From: Roseovarius halotolerans
Lineage (GTDB): Bacteria; Pseudomonadota; Alphaproteobacteria; Rhodobacterales; Rhodobacteraceae
Assembly: GCF_900172255.1 (NCBI RefSeq)
Contig: NZ_FWFU01000004.1
Location: 310,001-374,000, forward strand
Length of the DNA stretch: 64,000 nucleotides
Reading direction: 5' to 3'
This document shows, one piece after another, positions 45,673 to 57,261 of the stretch (its first letter is position 1; every line of letters starts with the position of its first letter). Position numbers and translations under genes: made by a program. Below the pieces are notes generated by a model. The model worked only from the letters and a program-made list of their open reading frames with translations. It was not told the origin of the DNA and ran no database searches.

Positions 45673-46599
45673 TCAGGCCGGTTCGCCCAGCGCTTCGCGC
45701 TGCTGACGCAGATCCGCGCCCGATTGCTTCACGATCCGGGCGATTTCCTGCAACTGATCGGCGAGAGGGCTGCTTTTGCGCCAGATCATGCCGACCGTGC
45801 GCGTGGGCTGTGGCGCATGCAGCGGCACCACCGAGACGTCGGCCGAGCGGGTCTCGACCGGGGCGGCCATTTCGGGGATCAGGGTTACACCGATACCCGC
45901 CCCCACCATCTGCACCAGTGTCGAGAGCGAACTGCCATCAAGCCCCTCGCGCGGGAGAGCCGATTGCAGGTTGCAGAATGACAGGGCCTGATCGCGAAAG
46001 CAGTGCCCCTCCTCGAGCAGCAAAAGGCGCATTTCGCGCAGGTGGTCGCGACTGGGGACGGGTTTGTCCGCATCGCCGGCCGGGCGCACCAGCATCAGCT
46101 TTTCGGTGAAGAGCGCCACCTCGCTGAAGGACGGCTCCGAGACCGGCAGCGCGACGATGGCGGTATCGAGACGCCCTTCGGACAGTTCCTGAATGAGGCG
46201 GGGTGTCAGGGATTCGCGCACATGCACGTCGAGCCCCGCATGGGCCGCCGAAAGGTTGCGCAGAAGCGTCGGCAGAAGATAGGGCGCGATGGTCTGGATC
46301 ACGCCGATGCGCAACCGCCCCACCATGCCGTCGCGCGAGGCGCGCGCCAGATCGCCCAGTTCATCCACCGAGCGCAGGATCGTGCGCACCCGCAGCGCGA
46401 TTTCCTCGCCAAAGCTGGTCAGGCGGATCTGGCGTGCGCCGCGTTCAAACAGCACCATGCCAAGGCTTTGTTCCAGATCGCGGATCTGAACCGATAGCGC
46501 TGGCTGCGATATGGCGCAGGCCTCGGCGGCGCGCCCGAAATGGCCGTGCCGGGCCAGGGACTCGAAGTAGCGAAGCTGCTTGAGGGTCACATTGTTCAT
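45673..46599 (-). CDS. oxyR: Hydrogen peroxide-sensing regulator OxyR
   Basis: A 308-residue LysR-family regulator. The redox cysteines are conserved as Cys200 and Cys209 in EEGHCFRDQALSFC, corresponding to E. coli Cys199/Cys208 that form the peroxide-induced disulfide. HTH segment FGRAAEACAISQPALSVQI is normal. It is divergent from katG, its typical target. Confidence 0.96.
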   Translation of the reverse strand: MNNVTLKQLRYFESLARHGHFGRAAEACAISQPALSVQIRDLEQSLGMVLFERGARQIRLTSFGEEIALRVRTILRSVDELGDLARASRDGMVGRLRIGVIQTIAPYLLPTLLRNLSAAHAGLDVHVRESLTPRLIQELSEGRLDTAIVALPVSEPSFSEVALFTEKLMLVRPAGDADKPVPSRDHLREMRLLLLEEGHCFRDQALSFCNLQSALPREGLDGSSLSTLVQMVGAGIGVTLIPEMAAPVETRSADVSVVPLHAPQPTRTVGMIWRKSSPLADQLQEIARIVKQSGADLRQQREALGEPA

Positions 46600-46612
46600 A
46601 ATTTAAAATTAT
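46598..46612. promoter_or_regulatory. AT-rich palindrome at the oxyR start
   Basis: ATAATTTAAAATTAT is an odd-centred palindrome (arms ATAATTT and AAATTAT) overlapping the oxyR start codon. ATA...TAT ends fit the loose OxyR/LysR pattern, so OxyR autoregulation is possible. The remaining 197 bp up to katG contain the katG promoter, but I find no convincing ATAG-N7-CTAT array. Confidence 0.35.
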
Positions 46613-46695
46613 CATGACGATCAGTAAATGCAACTTAAACCAATGACAGAGATTTGCTACACAAGGGCATCGTCACCGTGCGGGTGATTCCCTGA

Positions 46696-48978
<2,283 letters not shown>

Positions 48979-48995
48979 TCGGCTGAATGAAACGG

Positions 48996-49030
48996 GCGCG
49001 GCGCGGGTTGATCCCTGCGCCGCGCTTTTT
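48996..49030 (+). terminator. Terminator of katG
   Basis: A 12-bp GC-rich stem with one bulge (48996-49007 with 49013-49025, loop TTGAT) followed by five T, 17 bp after the katG stop. Confidence 0.88.
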
Positions 49031-49052
49031 CGTGGCGCAGGGATGTCGCGGT

Positions 49053-49718
49053 TCAGTGTGGCGCAAACCCGCGCAGCACCGCCAGAAGCGCGCAAGGCGT
49101 GTCCGCAATGACCGCCGCACCATGATCGCCAAGCTGGCGCGCCTCTTGCCAGCCCCAGCCGACCCCCACCGCAACCGCACCCGCCGCGCGGGCGGCGTGC
49201 ATGTCGCTGATCCCGTCGCCTATCATCACGAAACGGCCCTCGGGCCAGATGCGGCGCAGCGCCGCCAGCTTTTGAGCCTTGGTGCCGAAATGATCGCGCC
49301 CCAGCACCCGCGCGACATCCCCGGCAAGGGAATGCGTTTCAAGGAAGCCCCTGATCACATCCGAACGCGACGCGCTGACGATCGCGATATGGGCACGCCG
49401 CGAGAGCGCATGGATCACCCGATCCATGCCGGGAAAGAGCGGCGCATAATGGGGCCGCGCGGCCAGATGCCGCGACACGGTGTCAGCGAATGCCACCGGA
49501 TCCAATGAAAGGGCGCGGGCAAGTGTCTCGAAAGTCAGCGGATCAAGATCGTGAAACGGGTTGGGCGCCAGCCGGCGGCCCGACCCCATGTCGCGGGCAA
49601 CCGCCTGGCAGGCCTCGGCGCAAGGCGCGAGGGAATCCGCGATCACCCCGTCGAAATCGAAGACAATCAGCGACGAGCCATGCGCCGCGCCGCCCGGTTC
49701 AGTATTGCGCGTTGACAT
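49053..49718 (-). CDS. HAD-superfamily phosphatase (Gph-like), last gene of the amine operon
   Basis: A 221-residue hydrolase; start at 49718 (MSTRNTEPGGAAHG). HAD motifs in order: VFDFDGVIADS (nucleophile Asp), IVSASRSDV (Ser), GTKAQKLAAL (Lys) and MIGDGISDMHAA (acidic pair). A helical cap lies between the first two (residues ~25-95), as in phosphoglycolate phosphatases. It overlaps the regulator gene by 20 bp and ends the seven-gene operon starting at 58206, so its substrate may be a phosphorylated intermediate made by the operon's kinase. Confidence 0.83.
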   Translation of the reverse strand: MSTRNTEPGGAAHGSSLIVFDFDGVIADSLAPCAEACQAVARDMGSGRRLAPNPFHDLDPLTFETLARALSLDPVAFADTVSRHLAARPHYAPLFPGMDRVIHALSRRAHIAIVSASRSDVIRGFLETHSLAGDVARVLGRDHFGTKAQKLAALRRIWPEGRFVMIGDGISDMHAARAAGAVAVGVGWGWQEARQLGDHGAAVIADTPCALLAVLRGFAPH

Positions 49719-50760
49719 GGTGCAGCACGGTGCCCCGCCCGCCTGGTGAACCGCCGGTGGCGCGCGCAGCCGGTGCCTGGCGCTCGTCGCGCGGGGCATA
49801 GCCGAAGAAGGCCTCGTAATTGTCCTTCATCGCCCGCGTCGTGCCAAAGCCGCAGATCATCGCGATCTCCCCCAGGCTGTGCTCGCTGTAGCGCAGAAGC
49901 TGTCTGGCACGCGAGAGGCGGATATGGCGATAGAACCTGTCGGGCGAGAGGTTCAGCTCCTTGCGAAAGAGCCGTTCAAGCTGCCGCACGCTGGCATGGG
50001 CCGAGGCCGCGATGTCGCGCATCGGCAGCGGCTCGGAGATGTTCTGGTTCATGATGGCGATGGCCTTCAGGATCTTCCTGTTCCAGGTGCCGTAGCGGAT
50101 ATGGGGCTGCATGTTCAGCTCGTCCTCGCCGTCGCGGATGCGGTCGATCACCATGCGGCTGGCCACGTCGCGCGCCAGCCCCGGACCGATCTCGCGCTCG
50201 AGGATCGCCAGCATCATATGCGCCCCCGCCGCACCCCCCGCACAGGTCGCGAGGCGCCGGTCTAGAACAAAGATGTTCTCGGTCACATTGATCCGGGGAA
50301 AGGCCGTGCGCAGGCGCGGTGTGTCCTCCCAATGGGCGGCGCAATCGCGCTCATCCAGAAGGCCGGTGCGCGCCAGCACCATTACCCCCGATGACACCGC
50401 GCCGATATGCCCGCCCTGGCGGTGATGAAAGCGCAGGAATGCCTCGATCCGGCCGGTGTCGCTGGTCACGACGTCGCTGGCAGCCAGAACGATGACGTGA
50501 TCGAAGCCCGACGCCTCTGCGACGTCGTGATCGACGCCAAGCGACAGCCCGTTCGAGGCGCGCACCTGCGCGCCCCCGGCCCCGATCAGGGACCAGCTGA
50601 AATGGTCACGCCGCATGAGGATATTGGCGCTGCGCAAGGGTTCGAGCGCGGCGGCAAACGAGTAATGCGAGAAGCCCGGCAACAGTAGAAAGCCGAAATG
50701 CCGCCCGCGCGACGGCGCGCCGCCGGTCGCGCCGTCTGCATTGTCCTGCGGGCCGCTCAT
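49699..50760 (-). CDS. GlxA family transcriptional regulator (GbdR/CdhR-like)
   Basis: A 353-residue protein with an N-terminal DJ-1/PfpI-like domain (HFGFLLLPGFSHYSFAAALE) and a C-terminal AraC double helix-turn-helix (MRDIAASAHASVRQLERLFR, then LGEIAMICGFGTT). This architecture is that of GbdR, CdhR and SouR, activators of betaine, carnitine and sarcosine catabolism. Placed directly after a GcvT-type dehydrogenase gene (10-bp spacer), it probably senses the operon's substrate or product. Confidence 0.88.
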   Translation of the reverse strand: MSGPQDNADGATGGAPSRGRHFGFLLLPGFSHYSFAAALEPLRSANILMRRDHFSWSLIGAGGAQVRASNGLSLGVDHDVAEASGFDHVIVLAASDVVTSDTGRIEAFLRFHHRQGGHIGAVSSGVMVLARTGLLDERDCAAHWEDTPRLRTAFPRINVTENIFVLDRRLATCAGGAAGAHMMLAILEREIGPGLARDVASRMVIDRIRDGEDELNMQPHIRYGTWNRKILKAIAIMNQNISEPLPMRDIAASAHASVRQLERLFRKELNLSPDRFYRHIRLSRARQLLRYSEHSLGEIAMICGFGTTRAMKDNYEAFFGYAPRDERQAPAARATGGSPGGRGTVLHHVNAQY

Positions 50761-50770
50761 CCTGCCTGGG

Positions 50771-53212
50771 TCAGCATTTCACCCGCTCCATTCCGGGATC
50801 GTAAAGCGGGGCGAGATGCACCGCGCAGGGCACACGCTCGGTTGCGACCTCGAGTTCGTATTCGCCGCTCAGCACATGGGCGCGATCGATGGGTTCGTCG
50901 CTGCGCACATAGCCGTAACCGATCGACTGGTTTACCGTGTAGCCAAACCCACCGCTGGTCAGCCAGCCAACGCGCTCGCCGTTGCGGTAGATCGTCTCGC
51001 GCCCAGAAAGCACAACATCGGGATCGGCGGTGAAACAGGCGAGGATTTTCTTTACGCCATTGTCGCGCTGCGCCTCGGCGGCCTCGCGGCCCTTGAAATC
51101 GATGTTCTTCTTCAGCTTCACCGCCCAGGCCAGACCGGCCTCGGCAGGTGTGTGATCGGCACCGATGTCGGAGCCCCAGGCGCGATAGCCCTTTTCGAGT
51201 CGCAGGCTTTCGATGGCGCGGTAGCCCGCATCGCGCAGCCCGAATTCGCGCCCGGCTTCGCTGAGGGCGTCATAGACGGTGGTGGCATACTCGACCGGCA
51301 GGTGGAGCTCCCATCCCAGTTCGCCGACATAGGTGACACGCAGGGCGCGCACGGGGCAGCCGGCGATGCCGATGGTCCTTGCGGTGCCGAAGCGGAACGA
51401 GTCATTCGACAGGTCGTCCCGTGTCACCTTTTCAAGGATGTCGCGCGCCCGCGGCCCCATCAGCGACAGCACCGCATAGGCCGAGGTCACATCCACAAGC
51501 TGCGCGTTCATCCCAGCGGGGATGTTGCGCGCAATCCAGTCGAAGTCATGGGTGGCGAAACCGGTGCCGGTAACGATGTAATATTCATCCTGCGCCACGC
51601 GCATGCATGTCAGGTCGCATTCGATGCCGCCCCGGTCATTGAGCATCTGCGTATAGATCAACGAACCGACCGGCTTCGCGACATCATTGGCCGCGATCCA
51701 GCTCAGCGCCGCCTCGGCATCCGGCCCTTTAAGGGTGAACTTGGCGAATGAAGTCTGGTCGAACAGGACGGCGGCCTCGCGGCAGGCCTTGTGCTCTTCG
51801 CCGACGGTCTCGAACCAGTTCTGTCGCCCGAAGCTGTAGATGTCCTTTGCCTCGGTGCCGTTGGTCGCAAACCAGTTGGGACGCTCCCAGCCCAGCTTTT
51901 CGCCGAAACACGCGCCTTTCGCCAGCAGCTTGTCATAGAGCGGCGACTTGCGGCAGGGGCGGCCCGAGCTGTGTTCCTCGAAGGGCCAGGCCATCGTGTA
52001 ATGCTTGCCATAGGCCTCGACGGTGCGGGTCCGCACCCAGTCGGTATCGAAATGCGGGCGGCCAAAGCGACGGATGTCCACTGGCCACAGATCGAAAGGC
52101 GGCTCGCCCTTGGCAACCCATTCCGCCAGCGCCATGCCCGCGCCGCCACCAGCGGCGATGCCATAGGCGTTGAAACCCGCGCCGACGAAGAAGTTCTTGA
52201 GCTCGGGCGCTTCGCCCAGGATGAAATTGCCATCGGGCGTGAAGCTTTCGGGGCCGTTGACCAGTTGCTTGATCCCGGCGGTTTCCAACGCGGGCACCCG
52301 GCCCAGCGCCAGTTCGACCAGTTGCTCGAAATGATCGAAATTGGAATCGAGCAGCGTGTAATGAAAACCCTTGGGAATGCCGTTCACCGCCCAGGGGATC
52401 GGGTTGGCCTCGTAGCCGCCCATCACGAGGCCGCCCACTTCTTCCTTGTAATAGGTCAGCCGGTCGGGATCGCGCAGCGTCGGCATGTCCGATGTGACGC
52501 CGTCGATCTGCTCGGTCACCATGTATTGATGCTCCATAGGCACGAGCGGCACATTCACCCCGACGCTGGCGGCGAAATCGCGGGTCCACTGGCCGCCGCA
52601 CAGGATCACCTTTTCACAGGCGATAAAGCCCTTTTCGGTCATCACCCCCTTGATGACACCGTCTTCCAGCTCGATCTTGGTGACCTTGGTATCCTCGATA
52701 ATCGTCGCGCCCGCCTTGCGCGCGCCCTTCGCCAGCGACAGCGTGATATCCGAGGGGTTCGCCTGCCCGTCGGTGGGCATGTAGGCCGCGCCGACCAGAT
52801 CGTCGGTGGTCATCAGCGGCCAAAGTTCCTTGGCTTCGGAGGGTGTGAGAAGCTGCATCTCGAGGCCGAAGGAATGCGCCGTTGTTGCCTGCCGCTTGAC
52901 CTCGGTCCAGCGCTCCTCGTTGCAGGCGAGCCGCAGCCCGCCATTCATCTTCCACCCCGTCGCCTGGCCGGTCTCCTGTTCCAGCGTGTTGTAGAGATCG
53001 ACCGAATAGCCGAGCAACTGCGTGATATTGGCGTTCGAGCGCAGCTGGCCCACAAGCCCCGCCGCGTGGAATGTCGTGCCCGAGGTCAGCTTCTTGCGCT
53101 CAAGCAGAACGACTTCGCTCCAGCCCAGTTTCGCAAGGTGATAAGCGGTCGAGCATCCCACGATGCCGCCGCCGATGATGACGGCCTTTGCGCTTGTCGG
53201 AAAAGTGCTCAT
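50771..53212 (-). CDS. GcvT-type FAD-dependent dehydrogenase (dimethylglycine/sarcosine dehydrogenase family)
   Basis: An 813-residue enzyme; start at 53212 with GAGG 7 nt upstream. The N-terminal DAO domain has GGGIVGCS (residues 14-21) and FHAAGL with His49, at the place where DMGDH carries its covalent flavin. From ~430 comes the FAO-M/GcvT part, ending with the aminomethyltransferase C-terminal barrel (GWLTSGGFGYTVNQSIGYGY). Such enzymes remove N-methyl groups to tetrahydrofolate. Overlaps the kinase gene by 4 bp. The exact methylated amine is unknown. Confidence 0.9.
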   Translation of the reverse strand: MSTFPTSAKAVIIGGGIVGCSTAYHLAKLGWSEVVLLERKKLTSGTTFHAAGLVGQLRSNANITQLLGYSVDLYNTLEQETGQATGWKMNGGLRLACNEERWTEVKRQATTAHSFGLEMQLLTPSEAKELWPLMTTDDLVGAAYMPTDGQANPSDITLSLAKGARKAGATIIEDTKVTKIELEDGVIKGVMTEKGFIACEKVILCGGQWTRDFAASVGVNVPLVPMEHQYMVTEQIDGVTSDMPTLRDPDRLTYYKEEVGGLVMGGYEANPIPWAVNGIPKGFHYTLLDSNFDHFEQLVELALGRVPALETAGIKQLVNGPESFTPDGNFILGEAPELKNFFVGAGFNAYGIAAGGGAGMALAEWVAKGEPPFDLWPVDIRRFGRPHFDTDWVRTRTVEAYGKHYTMAWPFEEHSSGRPCRKSPLYDKLLAKGACFGEKLGWERPNWFATNGTEAKDIYSFGRQNWFETVGEEHKACREAAVLFDQTSFAKFTLKGPDAEAALSWIAANDVAKPVGSLIYTQMLNDRGGIECDLTCMRVAQDEYYIVTGTGFATHDFDWIARNIPAGMNAQLVDVTSAYAVLSLMGPRARDILEKVTRDDLSNDSFRFGTARTIGIAGCPVRALRVTYVGELGWELHLPVEYATTVYDALSEAGREFGLRDAGYRAIESLRLEKGYRAWGSDIGADHTPAEAGLAWAVKLKKNIDFKGREAAEAQRDNGVKKILACFTADPDVVLSGRETIYRNGERVGWLTSGGFGYTVNQSIGYGYVRSDEPIDRAHVLSGEYELEVATERVPCAVHLAPLYDPGMERVKC

Positions 53213-54108
53213 TTTGGTCCTCGCATAGATTGAAAGTCGGACAGCGCCGTTTCGAAACGCGACAGGTTCTTGTCGGTATAGGCGGCGTAGTCGAAGTCGA
53301 TGTCCGAGTGGATTTCCGAAACCATGCTCCACATCGTTTCCCTGAGAAGCGATGCGCATTTCATGGCGTGATATCTGTGGTTCAGCTCGTGGGTCAGATC
53401 GGTCTCGAAATAGGTTTCAAGCATCCAGCGTTCCTGTTCGGGATCGAGTTCGCTGTTCGAGGCCAGCCCGGCGAGATCGAAGAGTGGCGAATTGAAGCCG
53501 CCATATTCCCAGTCGAGCAGCCAGAGCCGCTGGTCGTCATCGAGGAAATTGGCGGCCAGGAGGTCGTTATGCCCCAAGACCAGCCGCACCGGGCCGACCG
53601 CGTCTTCGAGATCGGCAGCAACGCGCAGCAAACCGTCAAGCCGCCCCACATGACGCGAACCGTCGGCGCGCAGGGTGGCGGCGTAATCACGCAGGACATG
53701 GAATACCCAGAAGGTCAGCACCGGCCCACGCAGCTGTGCCGCCGCCTCGGTGTGGCAACGCTTGAGCATGGGCACGATCCGCGCCAGCATGGCATTGTCA
53801 CGCACCGCCTCCTCGTCAAGAGTGCGCCCGGCGACATGTTCAAGCACCAGTATTCCCGGCTCGGTATGGATAATCGCCGGGGCGATCCCGATGGCCTGCG
53901 CGGCGCGATGCACGGACTGTTCATTGAAGCGCATGATCTGGTGCAGAAGAATGTCCTGCCCGACGCGCACCACGTAGCGGCGGCCCTGATCGCTGAGTGC
54001 GACATTGAAATTCGTGATCCCGCCACCCAGCAGTTCGGCCTGCTCGGGCGCTGTCCAGATCGAGAGGGATGTCGCCCGTTGAAGGGCGGCTTGTGCGGCG
54101 TCACTCAT
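53209..54108 (-). CDS. Choline/ethanolamine kinase-like phosphotransferase (APH fold), module 1
   Basis: A 299-residue kinase. The catalytic loop LGHNDLLAANFL (Brenner HxDxxxxN) and the metal site LLDWEYGGFN closely follow the choline-kinase motifs HNDL-x-x-x-N and D-F-E-Y. An N-terminal lobe (LGGGITNFNVAL, YVVRVGQD) binds ATP. It should phosphorylate an alcohol group of the imported amine. Overlaps the permease gene (4 bp) and the dehydrogenase gene (4 bp), so it is firmly part of the transport-catabolism operon. Aminoglycoside resistance is unlikely in this context. Confidence 0.85.
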   Translation of the reverse strand: MSDAAQAALQRATSLSIWTAPEQAELLGGGITNFNVALSDQGRRYVVRVGQDILLHQIMRFNEQSVHRAAQAIGIAPAIIHTEPGILVLEHVAGRTLDEEAVRDNAMLARIVPMLKRCHTEAAAQLRGPVLTFWVFHVLRDYAATLRADGSRHVGRLDGLLRVAADLEDAVGPVRLVLGHNDLLAANFLDDDQRLWLLDWEYGGFNSPLFDLAGLASNSELDPEQERWMLETYFETDLTHELNHRYHAMKCASLLRETMWSMVSEIHSDIDFDYAAYTDKNLSRFETALSDFQSMRGPK

Positions 54109-56114
54109 TGTTCAAGTCCCATCTTGCGGCGCATGCGGCTGGCCGTTGCCGACAGGATCCGGTCCGCGACAATGGCAATGAAGGCGACGGCCAGACCGGC
54201 AACGATGCCTTGCCCGGAATTGGCCTTGGTGAGTGCGATATAGACTTCCTGACCCAGGTCGCGTGTACCCACCAGCGCGGTGATCACCAGCATCGAAAGG
54301 GCCAGCATGATGGTCTGGTTCAGGCCCAGCAGGAGTTCGGGAATAGCCATCGGCAGCTTGATGCGCCACAGCACCTGACGCGGCGTGCAGCCCGAGACGA
54401 GCCCGGCCTCGATAAGCTGGGGATCGACGCTGCGGATGCCGTGGGCGGCATAGCGCACGGCTGGCGCCATCGCGTAAAGCACCACCGCGATCATCGCCGA
54501 GAAATCCCCGACCCGGAACAGCATCACAACCGGGATGAGATAGACGAAACTCGGAAGGGTCTGCAGCGTATCGATGAAGGACCCGACCACACGGTTGGCC
54601 GTGTCGTTCTGCGCCGCCATGATCCCCATCGGGATGCCGATGGCCGAGGCGATCAGGACCGAAACACCGCAAAGGTAGACGGTGATCATCGCCTTGTCCC
54701 ACAATCCCACCATCGCGATCAGCGCCGTGAGAATCCCGCTCAGAGCCGCCAGCCACAGCCCCCCGGCACGCCAGCCGATCAGCGTCATCGCCATGATTCC
54801 CCAGGGCCAGGGAATGCCGACGAAGAAACGTTTGACGGGCAACAGGAGGTAAGACAGAAGCGCGGTCTTGATGGTCTCGAAGACATCGAAGAAATGCACG
54901 TTGATATAGCCCATGAAATCGGACCAGAACGCGCCGGTCGAGAGGGTCGCCGCCTCCGGATAGGCCTGCAGGGCGGGCGCGACTTGCGACAGAAGATAGG
55001 TACAGATGGCAACCAGAAGCACCGTCGCAACCCAGGGATGGCGCTGAAACAGGTTGCGGTTCGGGTCGGGCGCGCGGGTTGCGACATTGCGGCTGGCGAA
55101 AGCCTGGCTCAGCCGGTCGAGCGCGATCGCCATCACCACGATCGCCAGGCCCGCTTCGATTCCGCCGCCGATATCAAGCCGCCTGAGCGCGCTCAGCACG
55201 TCAAAGCCAAGCCCCCCGGCACCGATCATCGACGCGATAATCACCATGTTGAGTGTCAGCATGATCACCTGGTTCACGCCCACCATCAGCGTCGGCGCGG
55301 CGGAGGGCACAATGACTTTCCACATCATCTGACGGCGCGTGCAGCCGACCATCACCCCGACATCGCGGGTCTCATTGGGCACGCCGTGCAGCGCGACGAT
55401 GGTGACCCGCACCATCGGCGGCATCGCGTAGATGATCGTCGCGACAAGCGCTGCCACGGGACCGAAGCCGAACAGGAACAGGATCGGCACGAGATAGGCG
55501 AAGACGGGCACCGTCTGCATGAGGTCGAGCAGGGGCCTGAGCAGTCGTTCGAACAGTGGCGAGCGATAGGCCAAGATGCCCAGCAGCAGCCCCCCGACCG
55601 ACCCGATCGGCACCGCGATCAGCACCGAAGCGAGGGTTACCATCGCGCTGTCCCACTGGCCGAAGACCGCGAGGTATAGAAAGCATCCCCCAACCAGCGC
55701 AGCCAGCTTCCAGTTGCGCGCGTAATGGCCCATCGCGACCAGCGTCACGATGATCGCGATCCAGCTCAGCGGGGGCGCGATCTGAACGGCGGCATTGCCC
55801 AGCCCGGTGGAAAACCCGTCGATCAACAGGTCGCGCATGAAATCATAGGGGATCTCGATCAGCATCGAGATGAACCGCGTCACGTCGCGAAAGCTGAACA
55901 GACCGAAACCGGCATCCTCGACCAGCCAACGCATGAACGCGCTGATGCGGGCTTCGACCGGCAGGATGTAGGCGCTCGGAAACTTGACGATCCAGCGTGC
56001 ATCGAACGCCTTGTAGAGATCCCAGGAATATCGCGACAACAGCCATGTCGCCGCAAACAGCGCCAGCCAGAACCAGCCGCTGCGCCCCGGAAGATGATCG
56101 CGCCACCCTGTCAT
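54105..56114 (-). CDS. Betaine/choline-type ABC permease with two fused permease domains
   Basis: A 669-residue protein, about twice a ProW permease. Two permease units each end with an EAA-like loop: GCTRRQMMWKVIVPSAAPTL (residues ~258-277) and GCTPRQVLWRIKLPMAIPEL (~575-594). About 12-13 membrane helices. The fused form would replace the ProW homodimer with one polypeptide. Overlaps the ATPase gene and the kinase gene by 4 bp each. Substrates of this family are quaternary amines such as glycine betaine, choline or carnitine. Confidence 0.9.
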   Translation of the reverse strand: MTGWRDHLPGRSGWFWLALFAATWLLSRYSWDLYKAFDARWIVKFPSAYILPVEARISAFMRWLVEDAGFGLFSFRDVTRFISMLIEIPYDFMRDLLIDGFSTGLGNAAVQIAPPLSWIAIIVTLVAMGHYARNWKLAALVGGCFLYLAVFGQWDSAMVTLASVLIAVPIGSVGGLLLGILAYRSPLFERLLRPLLDLMQTVPVFAYLVPILFLFGFGPVAALVATIIYAMPPMVRVTIVALHGVPNETRDVGVMVGCTRRQMMWKVIVPSAAPTLMVGVNQVIMLTLNMVIIASMIGAGGLGFDVLSALRRLDIGGGIEAGLAIVVMAIALDRLSQAFASRNVATRAPDPNRNLFQRHPWVATVLLVAICTYLLSQVAPALQAYPEAATLSTGAFWSDFMGYINVHFFDVFETIKTALLSYLLLPVKRFFVGIPWPWGIMAMTLIGWRAGGLWLAALSGILTALIAMVGLWDKAMITVYLCGVSVLIASAIGIPMGIMAAQNDTANRVVGSFIDTLQTLPSFVYLIPVVMLFRVGDFSAMIAVVLYAMAPAVRYAAHGIRSVDPQLIEAGLVSGCTPRQVLWRIKLPMAIPELLLGLNQTIMLALSMLVITALVGTRDLGQEVYIALTKANSGQGIVAGLAVAFIAIVADRILSATASRMRRKMGLEQ

Positions 56115-57142
56115 GGGGCCGGCTTCCGGCCGATCAGCACATCAATGACGGCCTGCCGCCCGATACTACCGACCACATCGCCTTCGGCGTTCACCACCCG
56201 GAACGGCAGGGCGCTGGACTCGATCTGGTCGGCCACGGCCTCGATGCGCTGAGTCTGGGGTAACTCGCCCGCGGTCTCGCCCTCGGGCACGCCGGGGGTC
56301 ATCACGCTGCGCAGCGTCAACACCTTGGAGCGCGGCACGTGGCGGGTGAACTCGCCGACATAGTCGGTGGCCGGATTCAGCACCAGTTCTTCCGGGGTGG
56401 CCACCTGAACGACCCTGCCATCCTTCATCACCGCGATATGATCGGCGAGCCGGATCGCCTCGTCGAAATCATGGGTGATGAAGACGATGGTCTTGTGCAG
56501 CATCCCCTGAAGACGCAGGAACTCGTCCTGCATCTCGCGCCGGATCAGCGGATCGAGCGCCGAAAACGGCTCGTCCAGGAACCACAGGTCCGGCTCGACG
56601 GCCAGCGAGCGGGCGATCCCGACGCGCTGCTGCTGCCCGCCCGACAACTGCCGGGGATAATAGGCCTCGCGCCCCTTGAGGCCAACCAGCTCGATCACCT
56701 CGCGCGCGCGGGCCTCTCGCTTGGCCCGCGGCACGCCCTGAACCTCCAGCGGAAAGGCGGCGTTCTGCAACACGGTCAGATGTGGCAGGAGGGCGAAGTG
56801 CTGAAACACCATGCCCATTTTCCGGCGTCGGATGTCGATCATCTCCTTGTCGGTCATCGACAGGAGATCACGGCCCTCGAACAGGATTTCGCCAGCGGTC
56901 GGCTCGATCAATCGCGACAGGCAGCGCACCAGGGTGGACTTGCCCGAGCCCGACAGCCCCATGATCACGAATATTTCGCCCTGGCGGATCTGCACGGTGG
57001 CATCGCGGACCGCCCCGACAAGCCCGGCTGCGCGGATATCTTCGGAGCTCAGCGCGCCACCGTGACGCTTGAAAGCATCCTGAGCACCCGCGCCGTAGAG
57101 CTTCCAGACACCCCGGCAATCCAGCAAGATCGGTTTTTCCAT
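56111..57142 (-). CDS. Betaine/choline-type ABC ATP-binding protein (ProV/OpuAA-like)
   Basis: A 343-residue ATPase; the ATG at 57142 is preferred over a GTG at 57157 because GAGG lies just upstream. Walker A GLSGSGKST (62-70), signature LSGGQQQRVGIARSL and Walker B LWFLDEPF are intact. The N-terminal ~60-residue lead-in and the C-terminal CBS-like region (LPFRVVNAEGDVVGSIGRQAVIDVL) are ProV features. Powers the fused permease. Confidence 0.92.
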   Translation of the reverse strand: MEKPILLDCRGVWKLYGAGAQDAFKRHGGALSSEDIRAAGLVGAVRDATVQIRQGEIFVIMGLSGSGKSTLVRCLSRLIEPTAGEILFEGRDLLSMTDKEMIDIRRRKMGMVFQHFALLPHLTVLQNAAFPLEVQGVPRAKREARAREVIELVGLKGREAYYPRQLSGGQQQRVGIARSLAVEPDLWFLDEPFSALDPLIRREMQDEFLRLQGMLHKTIVFITHDFDEAIRLADHIAVMKDGRVVQVATPEELVLNPATDYVGEFTRHVPRSKVLTLRSVMTPGVPEGETAGELPQTQRIEAVADQIESSALPFRVVNAEGDVVGSIGRQAVIDVLIGRKPAP

Positions 57143-57261
57143 GTCATCCTCGGGCACTGGCGCACCATCCCGGTCGCGCCGGGGGAAGGGCGGTTTAAAG
57201 CGAAGGGAAGGCCCGGGCGCAGGCGCAGAAAGGCCCGCGCGCCGGATTGGTCATGCGTCGC

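Noticed and set aside
53209..54108. Aminoglycoside resistance phosphotransferase
   Set aside because: The APH fold is shared, but the D-W-E-Y metal motif and the coupling to a betaine-type importer point to a choline-kinase-like metabolic role.
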